Shown here: piece by piece, positions 34,838 to 44,884 of the stretch
Layout: the number at the start of each line of letters is the position of its first letter
Position numbering within the stretch: position 1 is the first letter of the stretch
DNA from: Cyrtodaria siliqua
Taxonomy: Eukaryota > Mollusca > Bivalvia > Adapedonta > Hiatellidae
Assembly (NCBI GenBank): GCA_037043455.1
Contig: JAWPHD010000241.1
Location: 328,501 to 392,500, forward strand
Direction of reading: 5' to 3'
DNA length: 64,000 nt
Translations under genes and position numbers: made by a program
Notes under the pieces: model-generated
Databases searched by the model: none
What the model was told of the DNA's origin: nothing
Seen by the model: only the letters and a program-made list of their open reading frames with translations

Positions 34838-35016
34838 ATATTTGCTTATGACACTGCTCTTTGTGTAACCCAATTGAATGCGCCAACACACTTACAAATG
34901 ATCTTTATCAAATATCTAAATGGTCATAGAGATGGGCTGCATAAGAAGAAACTATAACCACCAACCAGTCTATTTTAAAAATGATATAATACAAGACCTA
35001 GCATCACATTTTCACC
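34838..35016 (+). pseudogene. LINE RT scrap (same family as 36.1-43.3 kb)
   Basis: Reads IFAYDTALCV in place of the LFADDTSLFV of the LINE at 37838-37870, so the first catalytic aspartate is lost. It continues NAPTHLQMIFIKYLNGHRDG and, in another frame, RNYNHQPVYFKNDIIQDLAS, matching the same LINE. It is joined directly to a PLE at about 35020. Confidence 0.82.
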
Positions 35017-35019
35017 TTT

Positions 35020-36050
35020 TGCATACTAGTTTTAAACAGTCTGGGCAGCACTCTATGCTTTCACGTCTTACCCCATTGTCCATTTCTTCACTTAAGTTGA
35101 TCGACGCGGAAGCAGACACAACTTTCATTCATACATATCCCTTGTATAACACTGTTTCCATAATTCAAAGCTACACACAACATGTTCTCCGACCCCATAT
35201 TGACAAGGAGTCTGATCACGTCAGGTATTTTCTAAAAATACTATATCTTAATAATGGTATTGATTTCATTGACATACCAAGTATTGTTCGAGATAATCAT
35301 GTAGTTCATTCTATTCCTAAATATTTCAAAAAATCTGAAAATCCTGTAATTTGTTTTAAGCAAAAAAACAATTAGAAATATTACTTTCAACTACAACAAA
35401 ATAGTTTCTGACCTTGATATAGTAAATACCACTCCTAAGGAATGTGAGTGTAATACACCAACATTTTGCTACGCTCCAGAAGGTCATGTCATCACTGGTA
35501 ATTTTGATATTGTAGATAAACGTATTCGGCATCTGTTTTCTAAATGTCCTAAGAAAGAGTATGATAATGGACCTTTGGAAACGGCCGAGCACGACACATA
35601 TGAAATATTGCAGTCTCGGTTTGATTGAGACTGTTCATGAGTGGTAGTGAAATATGCTAGCTACCGCTCACGCCCTCTAGCCCCGGGTTGAGCAGAACTC
35701 AATATTAATAAAATGAACAGCACACAATTTTAACCATTCCGATGATGGCATGCATATTGCGGTGGTATAGATTACCTTTAGTTAATGATTTTAATGCATG
35801 TCGTGCTCAGATCGCCCAGTCCTTTGAGCATTTTTAGTATAAAATGGTGTCGTAGAGAACATGCGGACCCAAACTCTCTTCTACTTGGGAAAAAAACAAT
35901 TTTTAAAGTTATAGATAAACGTATTAACTTTTATAACACCTCTTTTCTTTCTTCGAGACGTAGGTTTTCGTTTCGTAATTTAAAATCGGTAATTCAAAAT
36001 TTTCATAATAAATTGTTTTTAGTTCCGACTGATTCAAGGCTGGGGTAGAC
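35020..36050 (+). pseudogene. PLE N-terminal half, decayed copy 5, with family-2 insertion
   Basis: Covers the region before the RT palm. It shows RYFLKILYLNNGIDFIDIPS, IPKYFKKSENPVICFKQKN, FNYNKIVSDLDI and FCYAPEGHVITGNFDIVDKR. After a 210-bp insertion it resumes YRLPLVNDFNACRAQIAQSF, then DPNSLLLGKK, INFYNTSFL and FHNKLFLVPTD. Motifs such as GHVITG...L..L..K.PKYR and the LVP(A/T)D segment are typical of PLE proteins. Breaks: a stop near 35373, the insertion, a stop near 35837 and loss of the rest after LVPTD. The RT catalytic region is absent. Confidence 0.85.
35556..35765 (-). repeat. Dispersed family 2, copy 2, inserted in PLE
   Basis: Reverse complement of 57575-57785, nearly full length (about 210 bp). 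It separates ...LFSKCPK from YRLP... of the PLE frame. Core hairpins are CAGTCTC with GAGACTG (perfect) and TGAGTGGTAG with CTACCGCTCA (one wobble). A possible diverged target duplication (GTATGAT and GTATAGAT) is visible but not certain, because GTATGAT is shared by the copy at 57.6 kb. Confidence 0.9.
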
Positions 36051-36669
36051 GAAAAGTAAAACAAATTGTCAACTATGTACTGGATTCATTTTAATTTATT
36101 TAAACAATATTTTATTCAAGTACTGAATGTGATTGGACAACAGGCAATGCCTATGTAAGACCTCTCCCGTATCAAGGTACATATAAACAATACATTCATA
36201 TCAAACATAACATAAAATGTGGAAATGTAGTACAGTTTGCATATATTGGTTTGACAATTAACTTAGAATCTTTGAAATATGTGTACCGTGATTGTTTATT
36301 ATAAACACGTTGTATTGTCAGAAAGAATTTAAGTGAGAAAAAAAAAGAATAAATAGAAAGAAAATCATACTGGAAACCAATACGAAATATGTATAAAAAT
36401 GTACCGATTATTACAAAATATAATGGTTTTAGTATGAGTTTCTGTAACCAATAGTACATTTCGGAATTTAAGATAACTGAGAACAAAAAAGACAAATAAA
36501 AAATTAAAATTACAATAAAAAGGAAGAAAGATGACAAAATATTAAAACAATCTAGCATTGTGACAAAACATATCTGAAAATACAATAGTATATACATACA
36601 TGTACACATTCATGCGAATACCTATGTACACATACATATACATACATACATGTACATACATCTATAATT
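36051..36669 (-). mobile_element. LINE A 3' untranslated region
   Basis: Follows the ORF2 stop on the minus strand. The end shared with the second copy (53130-53640) includes TTTCCACATTTTATGTTATG and TGATACGGGAGAGGTCTTAC, so the homology supports a 3' UTR reaching about 36090-36150. A (ATAC/ATGT)n microsatellite sits at about 36596-36662. The minus-strand ORF at 36196-36609 lies in this UTR and is not a gene. Confidence 0.7.
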
Positions 36670-39600
36670 CTACGAAAATCTCCTGGTACACTTGATGTAT
36701 TTGTGGACGATAAGTACAATTTCTGAGTTCGTAGTATCGTCTAGATTGGAACTGCCATTCAGTATCAAGTCAATGTTGATATGCGTGACATCAACAAGAT
36801 TGGCTAGGGTATCAAGTAAGTCATTTCTGAATTGGTTATACAGTGGACAGTTGAAAAAGAAATGAGTATTGTCCTTAGATGGATTGCCACATTTCGGACA
36901 TACTGCTGAATCTGTCAAGAAGTGGTCAAATAAATGCTTATTTAGATTACTTGAGTTATTTCTTAATTGACAGTGGATGATGTTATAATTCCTATTTCCT
37001 ATATTATAGTGATATGGACTGTTAGTCCTATGTTCAATAGCCTTAAGTTTATGCTTAAATTGTTCAACAGATGGTGCATTTTTAGCGTCTAAAGGTAAAG
37101 CATTCCACAATTTAATTGTACTCGGTAGAAAGCTGTTATAATATGATGTTGTACGATAAAGAGGGAGACGTACGTTTAATCCTGCAGTTCGAAGGTTATA
37201 ATTATTGTTTAAGGTAAGGTAAGTATGGCTGGATTAAATTATACATGTAATCCGGACTTATGCCATAAATTATTTTGTAAATAGTTACAAGTTTATGATC
37301 TTTTCTTCTTTTTGTTAATGTTTCTAAGTTCAATTCATTATATAAGTATGATCTAGAGGAATTGCACCTGAGGCCTGTTATTATTCGTGCTGCTTCAACT
37401 TGGACGCTCTCTAATAGATCAGATTCTCCCTGTGTACAGTTATCCCATACTGAATCGCCATATTCTAGTATGGGTCTTATAAAGGCGATATATATTTCCA
37501 ATAGAGAATGTCTGTCATGTTTGTACTTAAGCATTCTTAGAATGTTTAATCGTGCACATGCTTTTTCGTATATATTTTCTATATGATGCGACCAAGTTGC
37601 ATTGGACTGAATTGTTAATCCAAGGTGGCAATGTGACGCCACGTCTTGTACCATATCATTATCAAAGTAGACTGGTGGATGGTTATAGTTTCTTCTAGTG
37701 CAGACAAGACTTTTGTTTTTTTGGGGGTTAAATGTAACAGCCCATTTTTTTGATAATTCAGATATTTTGCAAAGATCATTTGTAAGAGAGTTGGCACATT
37801 CTACTGGGTTTTTATCAACGACAACAAAAAGAGAAGTGTCATCAGCAAATAACCGTACATCATTCAATAAGTCATCTGTGATGTCATTTATATAAAGCAA
37901 AAATAGAAACAGACCTAAAACAGAGCCTTGCGGAACACCTGCATCTATAGTACTGAAGCTTGAAGAGAATCCATCTAGGACTACTATTTGCTGCCTATCA
38001 GAGAGATAGCTACGTATCCAGTTACATAATGAATCATTGATACCATATTTAGCTAATTTAAAAAGCAACCCAGAATGCCATACTTTGTCAAATGCTTTAG
38101 CAATATCGCAAAATATAAATCGTACATCTTTCCCAGTGTCGAGGTTGCTTATTATGCTATTATATATTTCTTTGAGCTGATTTACTGTAGAGTCTCTAGG
38201 TTGAAAGCCTGCCTGGTATTTGCACAGAAGGTTATTCGTTTTGATATAGTTGAACAACTGTTTAAATACGATTTTTTCCATCAATTTGCAAATAATACTG
38301 GTAATGGATGTGGGCCTATAATTGCCCGGCATGTCAGGTTCTCCCTTGCCCTTAAAAATAGGAGTTACATTCGCCTGTTTCCATTGGTATGGTACTTTTC
38401 TAGTGGACAATGACAGATTAAAAAGTCGCGTCAATGAAGCAGCGATGCTATTTATAACTAATTTTAACACCTTTGGGCTAATCATATCTGGACCTGGAGG
38501 TTTCGATAATTTCAAGATTTTCAATTGATCAATTACTTCCGTTTCATTTATAATAAAGTCATTCATTTTAATGTCAGTGCGATTATGAAAAGTAGGTAAT
38601 TCCGGTTCATGTTCAATATGAGATGTTGCAGAAAAGAAAGCATTCAATGCGTTTGCTTTTTCTACTGGATGTATTAAAATACGACCGTTATTTTTTATTG
38701 GAAAGTTTGGTTGAGTTACTTTGTTCAATTTAGAGATCGATTTTGCTATACGCCACCATTTACCCGGGGGGATTGATTTATCAGTTAACTGGGATGTAAG
38801 TTTAGTCTTGTATGATTACTTCGATTCGCGGATTAAAGCAATTACCTCATTTCTAAGTTGCCTAAACATTGACCAATGTAATGGATTGTTTGAAGACTTA
38901 GCTTTCTTGTGCATTCTGTTTCGCTGTCGCATTTTAAAGCGTATATTATTGTTTATAAACGGTTTATCATTGGGACGTATAACAACAGTCTTTGTAGGTA
39001 CATGACGTGTTACACAATCATTAAAAGTATTGCAAAAATTAGAGTATACTGCGTTTATATCATCACAGTTAAACACGTCATCTTCCCAGTTAGTATTCTG
39101 TATATCCGTATTAAGACCATTTATGTCAGTGGCATCATAATTTCTAATAACCCGTTTGTAGGCTAGTCTTTTAAATGTCTGAAAGCTAATTTCAACAGAC
39201 ACAGGAGAGTGTGTGCTGCATATTGGTGTATGTACATTCACGTGTTTAGTTAGCGATGTATTATTCGTAATAAATATATCAATGCACGTTCCCGGCGTCA
39301 CAGTAAAGTTGGTTGGCTCGTTAATAATATTTGTCATATTTAATCTTTGTAACAATAGTTTAAATCTGTGAGACGAATTTGATAAGATGTCGATATTAAA
39401 ATCCCCTGTCACAAAGACTGGGATATTATTATTCAATGATTGGGATATACTGTCATATAACAAATCCAATAGGTGTACCTGAGAGTTTGGCGGTCGATAG
39501 AACGCTCCAACTAAAAATGTACTGTTATCGTTATACATTACTTCCAGCCATAACAGTTCAAGATTATCATTCATAAGATCCCTCCTAACGGAACAGTGAA

Positions 39601-39860
39601 GGTTATCTTTAGCATAAATTAGTACACTACCGCCGTGCCGATTACGATCTTTACGAAATGGGTTTTGAAATCCGGTTAATTGTAATTGGTTATCCGCTAT
39701 CGAGGCGTCGAGGTGGGACTCGGTGATACAAATAATATCATGAGATGCTAATTCATTTTCGACAATATCTAATTTTGGAAGTAGACATTATTGTGAACAA
39801 TTGAAATGTTTGACTTAATAATACCGTTACTCGCTCCAGGCCAGGATTAGACTCAATACC
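36670..39860 (-). pseudogene. LINE A ORF2: APE endonuclease + reverse transcriptase (CR1/L2-like)
   Basis: A non-LTR retrotransposon polyprotein, nearly full length. In order on the minus strand: a 2A-like motif (about 39835-39880), an APE-type endonuclease (GAFYRPPNS, FVTGDFNIDIL, CIDIFITNN and CSTHSPVSVEI, where most LINEs have SDH), a linker, and then RT. The RT motifs are YRPTSITSIICKLMEK, FIFCDIAKAFDKVWH, AGVPQGSVLG, LLYINDI, RLFADDTSLF and TFNPQKNKS. A C-terminal CCHC-like CPKCGNPSKDNTHFFFNCPL closes the frame near 36670. Damage seen: two frame changes near 39785-39825, one in-frame TAA at 38816-38818 between EN and RT, and a frameshift near 37210. The 508-residue RT block (37202-38728) is otherwise uninterrupted, so the copy is fairly young. 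Confidence 0.92.
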
Positions 39861-39880
39861 TGCTAAGATAAGAAGTGTCA
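39835..39880 (-). other. 2A-like motif near the start of LINE A ORF2
   Basis: Minus-strand codons read VTLLILAGIESNPGLERV. The canonical 2A ribosome-skipping motif is D(V/I)ExNPGP. Here ExNPG is kept, but G replaces the leading D and the final proline is leucine (CTG, one base from CCG). 2A-like sequences at the N-terminus of ORF2 are known in several APE-type LINEs. Skipping is expected to be lost in this copy. Confidence 0.8.
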
Positions 39881-40326
39881 CCTTAACAATTAGTTTAAAT
39901 ACGTCATTGCCGTTTTTACAACTCATAAAATGGCAGTGAAATATTTGTATAATCCGTTTAGTAATTGGTTTTAGACAGTTCCATATTCCCTTCATACAGT
40001 TTTTATATTCTAAGTTAGTCTTAGTCATATGTATCAAATGTAAAAGTAGAATTAAAAAAGTATGAAGGGTTTCTCAAGGCATAGTGAGAACACATTTGTA
40101 CCAGGATATGTTCAAGAATTAGTAAACAATTGCACAATGCTAGATGGGAAAGACAAAAAATACATGTACATACAAACAAAACAAAGAAATTATCTTGTGA
40201 TTTCATATTAAGAATTAAAATAGTTCCTATTTATCGAGAAAGGTATTGAGTCAAATTTGTGTATCACCATGATGATAGTGTTTATATATCAAAAGCATGA
40301 TTGTTACATGTAAGTATTGTTTAGAA

Positions 40327-41690
40327 GCGCTGCTACATGTAATGAATGACTGCCATAAGTAGTGGACGCCATATGCGCTTCTACATGTAATGAATGACTG
40401 ACATAGGTATTGGACGCAATATGCGCTACTACATGTAATGAATGACTGTCATAAGTATTGGACGCACAATGCGCTTCTACATGTAATGAATGACTGCCAT
40501 GAGTATTGGATGCAATATGCGCTTCTACATGTAAAGAATAACTGCCATAAGTATTGAACGCCGTATGCGCTTCTACATGTAATGAAAGACTGCCATGAGT
40601 ATTGGACGCAGTATGCGCTTCTACATGTAATGAATGACTGCCATAAATATTGGACGCAATATGCGCTTGTACATGTAATGACTGACTGCCATAAGTATTA
40701 GACGCAATATGCGCTTCTACATGTAATGAATGACTGCCATAAGTATAGGACGCAGTATGCGCTTCTTCATGTGATGATTAACTGCAATAGGTATAAGACC
40801 TGTAATAAAATGATTACATGTAACAAACATTAAACAAGACATAAATGCAATGTAACAACGCTTCATGTCATGTAATACATATCAAATTTGTGTATCGCCA
40901 TGATGATACTGTTTATATATCTAAAGCATGATTTTAACATGTAAGTAATGATTATATTCAGGATTTAGAAGCGCTGCTACATGTAATGAATGACTGCCAT
41001 AAGTATTAGATGCAATATGCGCTTCTACATGTAATGCAGGAATGCAGTAATACTTAGATGCAAGGTAGTACTGTTATATGATTGTACATTTTTGCAATAT
41101 TATTAATATTACAAAAGCACTGTTATCGCCATGATGATACTGTTTATATAACTAAAGCATGCATTTTACATGTAAGTATTAATTATATTTAGGATTTAGA
41201 AGCGCTGCTACATGTAGTGAATGACTACCATAAGTATTAGACACAATATGCGCTTCTACATTTAATGCAGGATGTAGGGTAGTTCTGTTATATGATTATA
41301 AATTATTGCAATATTATTAATATTACAATAGCACTGTTACCTGTAATAAAATGGTTACATGTAACAAACATTAATCAAGACAAAAATGCAACATAGCAAC
41401 GCTTCAAGTCATGTAATACATATCAGCAATAACACTGAGAAGGGAATACAAAGCAACATGTAATGAGTAATTGCAATAGTCATGATAACACTGAGATGCA
41501 ATGCGAACTGCTATTTGTAATAAGTGACTGTGGTAGGAATAGTAGCACTGTTACATGTTATACGATTGTAATACAACAGTATAAGACATAGATGCAAAAT
41601 AAATCTGTAACACTATTACAGGTAATGAGTTATTGCAATAAGGTAAACAATTAATACAATATTAAAGATTTAGATGTCGTGTAGCAATGT
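40327..41690. repeat. 48-bp tandem array plus decayed continuation, inside LINE A
   Basis: Units of 48 bp with GCGCTTCTACATGTAATGAA, TGACTGCCATAAGTATTGGA and CGCAATAT run from about 40327 to 40780 (for example GCGCT at 40375 and 40423). Beyond that, to about 41690, the same pieces (ACATGTAAT, GCGCTTCTACATGTAATG, ATCGCCATGATGATACTGTTTATAT) recur with longer spacers, as higher-order rounds at about 40880-41050 and 41120-41290. It lies between LINE A ORF1 and ORF2. Confidence 0.88.
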
Positions 41691-41898
41691 AATAATACAT
41701 GCATTACAGATACAGCAGACTTATATTTAGCGAGACAATCAGTTCAGTAAAATAAGTGCCATGTATGTACTAAATTTGAAAGGATGTGCTCACTTGATGT
41801 AATCTTCAGAAACACACAGCAAAAAAAAACAACGTATGACTGAAATTTTATGAAATAAAATGAAAAAAATGTATATGCATATTAGAAACAGGACTTAA

Positions 41899-42216
41899 TT
41901 ACAAGACGGACACAAGACATAATTCGTGACTGCACGAACATTGATCGTAAAAGCGCAACCATTTAACTGTATTTAGATTATGTAACTCTGTGATAATATT
42001 GTGTAAGCATATATAGAGGCTAAGGCGAACAGAGTGAGAATTTACAGTTGCCCTGGGGATAAGCCGAATGAAAATCAAATAAAAATAGTAGTCTACTACT
42101 ACACTGTCAATTGTATTCGGGAAAGAAACGTTTTTTAAATTAACCAGCACTAAACAAATAGTACGACTTTGTATCAATACACAAACTGAAAATGAAATAC
42201 GTAATAAAGTTTCCAT
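41899..42216 (-). other. Open frame in LINE A inter-ORF region, not recognised
   Basis: A 105-residue minus-strand frame beginning METLLRISFSVCVL. It sits between ORF1 and the array. It may be a piece of the original ORF1-ORF2 spacer or 5' ORF2 sequence. No motif identifies it. Confidence 0.25.
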
Positions 42217-42337
42217 TAGGAATATCTGACTAGTGGTTTAATTTCATCTCAGAGACAACACTATTCATGGTAGATCGTGGATGTAACTGTTCATTTTAAT
42301 CATCGTGCGCAATCAATTGTCTATTGACCCTGCTCGC

Positions 42338-43283
42338 TCATGTCACGGGTGATTTCGGTGTACTGGTCGTCGGCGAGCTCATTAGTACCTCTGCGAATAA
42401 AGCCTTGCTGGGACTAGTAGTGCTAGTAGATAGTACGCTTGTAAATGGTACTGACGAAAGATGGGACATGTGCGTGCATATGTTTACATTGTCATTGTTC
42501 ATCTTCACAAATATCTTACCATCAAATGTCCACGTGTCTTTGATTGAACCGGTACGTTTTAATTTGCGGGCCTCATATGCTAATTGGGCACGGTTTCTAG
42601 TGAGATCTTCACTCATGAAGTGGGCTGTCCTGTTCGATTTGTGATATTCGTGTGCCGATTTCCTGGCTTTCAGCATTTTGCTTCGTGACTTGTAACTCAC
42701 AAAACGAACAATTATGTCATGCGTTGTCTTACCCGGGATGTACTGACCAACCCTATCAGATATGTGAATCTCATTTGGGTGTAAATCAATGTTCAGAACA
42801 TCCTTTGCAAATGAGCATACAAGAGTATCTGTGCTCTCGTCTTTGACTTCTTTAATACCTGAAATTCGAATGTTTTGTCGGCGGGTGTATTGCTCTAATT
42901 CGTCATGCTTTTGCTCTAACTCCATGCACTTAGATTCAGATGATCTGAGTTTGTTTTCAAGCTCTAAAACCGAGTCATTAAGTGGTTTAAGTATACACGC
43001 CACTTGTTTCTCTAGTGTGGGTAATAGGTGATCTATTAGCTTGTTCTTGATAGAAGGGAGAGTACACAGAGAAGACACGAAACGGTCCATTGTTTCTGAA
43101 TCGGCTAATGCACCTAACAGACTGTCTATTAACATTTCGGAGTCCTCTTCCGGCCGCTCACTGCCGGCTCTTCGGCGCTTATTAGAGTGAGACCTACCGC
43201 GAGAGGTAACTGGTGTACTCGGGGTACTCGGGTTGCTCGGAGTACTCGGGTTGCTTGCTTTAGTGTGTTTTTTTTCCTGCCAT
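42338..43283 (-). pseudogene. LINE A ORF1 (coiled coil + RRM/CTD-like RNA-binding protein)
   Basis: A minus-strand frame of 265 residues is open from 43135. The same frame continues upstream through a Pro/Ser/Thr-rich and basic stretch (SNPSTPSTPVTSRGRSHSNK, RRRAGSERPEEDSE). The likely start ATG is at 43281-43283, separated from that frame by a run of eight A (minus strand, about 43268-43275). One A fewer would place the ATG in frame, so a one-base insertion is likely. The protein has a heptad-like segment (ENKLRSSESKCMELEQKHDE), then QYTRRQNIRISGI, the usual entry to the RRM of LINE ORF1 proteins, then a basic C-terminal domain. ORF1 proteins coat LINE RNA. Confidence 0.85.
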
Positions 43284-43594
43284 TACTGGTTGGTATGTGG
43301 TATGTTGACAGTACTAATCAAATGAACGATAATACAGCGTTTACCTGGTGAGCGATGTTCATTGTCCGATCTTGGCGGTAAAACATAAATCCAATCAAAA
43401 TATCCATTTATAACCACAAATATCACATTTCACTTAGATTTCACAACAGCATAGCATATATATCCATATGTCCATATAACTATCACAAAATCAGCACCAT
43501 ACTGTTAATTATCCTCGAAATAATAGGATTTGTTTGCGGAGTTAACAAAACCACATTTTACCTGGCCATTGTTGACCTTGACCTTTTTGGATTC
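43284..43594 (-). other. Probable LINE A 5' UTR
   Basis: Upstream of the ORF1 start on the minus strand; no ORF. The 5' boundary with the PLE scrap at about 43595 is inferred only from where PLE homology starts. Confidence 0.4.
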
Positions 43595-43850
43595 TTGTAC
43601 TGGATTCCTAAATTACATAAAACTCCTTATAAGGCCCGCTTTATTTTAAATTCTAATACCTGCACCACCACAAAAATCTCCAAACTTTAAACTTCTCGAC
43701 TTGCTGCCGTTAAAGATCAGGTCAAACAATATTGTGATAAAACTTATGAAAACTCTGGGATTAATTTATTTTATGTTGCTCTATTAAACATTCAGGAGAA
43801 GTTCTTGCTAAAATGTGTAATAAACGTCAAGTTCATCTATAAATAGACAA
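43595..43850 (+). pseudogene. PLE RT scrap, copy 3
   Basis: Reads YWIPKLHKTPYKARFILNSN, CTTTKISKL, AAVKDQVKQYCDKTYENSG and INLF before decaying. It starts at the same YW codons as copy 2 (28560) and stops at about 43850, before the catalytic motifs. Confidence 0.85.
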
Positions 43851-43959
43851 TTACATTTAGACCATGGGCTACTCAACTTTTCGGTACCAACTCAGCTGGC
43901 AAATGTTAAATGCTACCACCTTCTAGATATGTCTTAGTAAAAAATAAATAACCAGGATA

Positions 43960-44880
43960 GTTTTCCTGAAACGGAAGCTTAACACATTTTTTGGGGGGCA
44001 AAAACGTGCAAATTTGAACAAAAATCGCTAAAACTGGATTATTTGTTTAAATATTATTATCATTGCAATATTAGGGAGCTGAAGCTTCTGAAAGTTTTCT
44101 GTTATATTTATATAACTTAAAATAATATGTGAAATGAACAAAATGTTTACAGCTTGCCATTTTGGGGGGAAATCAGCAAACAAAGCGTAAAAATCGCTGA
44201 TTTTTTTAATAATTATTTTAAAAAATATTGACACTTTCAATTAAACAAAATAGAAGTATTTAAAGTGTTTTCAGTCATCTAAAGATGTCCAGAGATATAG
44301 GAGATGAGAGATTTGGGAAAAACTGGGACATTTTGGGCCGAAAGTTGGTTTGAACTAAAATCACTAAAAACGGAATTACTTTTAAAAATATAATTCTCAT
44401 TGGTTTAAACATATTTTATTTCACAAGCTTTTTACAACATAATATTTGTACACAATAGAAGAAAAAGGATTAGAACGAAAGTAAGATACTTATGATGTTC
44501 TTCACCTAGGTATGATATTAATTGTAAACAATTGATGGCATAGTAAACAGCAATAATTAGATATTTTCACAATATACATTCTGGAAGTATGAGAACTTAA
44601 ATTACTTAGTGTAAAAAAAAATGTTTATATATATTAAAGGGTATATATATATTATAGAATAATGCTTAAAAGTAACATAAAGGAAAAATAGAAAGTGACT
44701 TGAAAAATACGAAATCAAACAGACAAAAAATTAAATGAATAGATTATGCAAATACATGTAATTGTTATTAATATTTATTTATAAATCTCCAGTGTAAATC
44801 AATTTTTAAAATAAATAAATAGGGAGTTTGGGGTGACACAGGGAATAGGGGTGTAGTTGATTTGGGAATTCAACAAAAGA
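43960..44880. repeat. AT-rich diverged repeat flanking LINE B (left)
   Basis: Pieces such as TTTTGGGGGGAAATCA, AATCGCTGATTTTT, AATAATTAT, AAAACTGGA and CATTGCAATAT recur on the other side of LINE B at 47300-47720. The flanks therefore look like a degenerate tandem of about 250 bp into which the LINE inserted. No gene. Confidence 0.6.
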
Positions 44881-44884
44881 ACAA

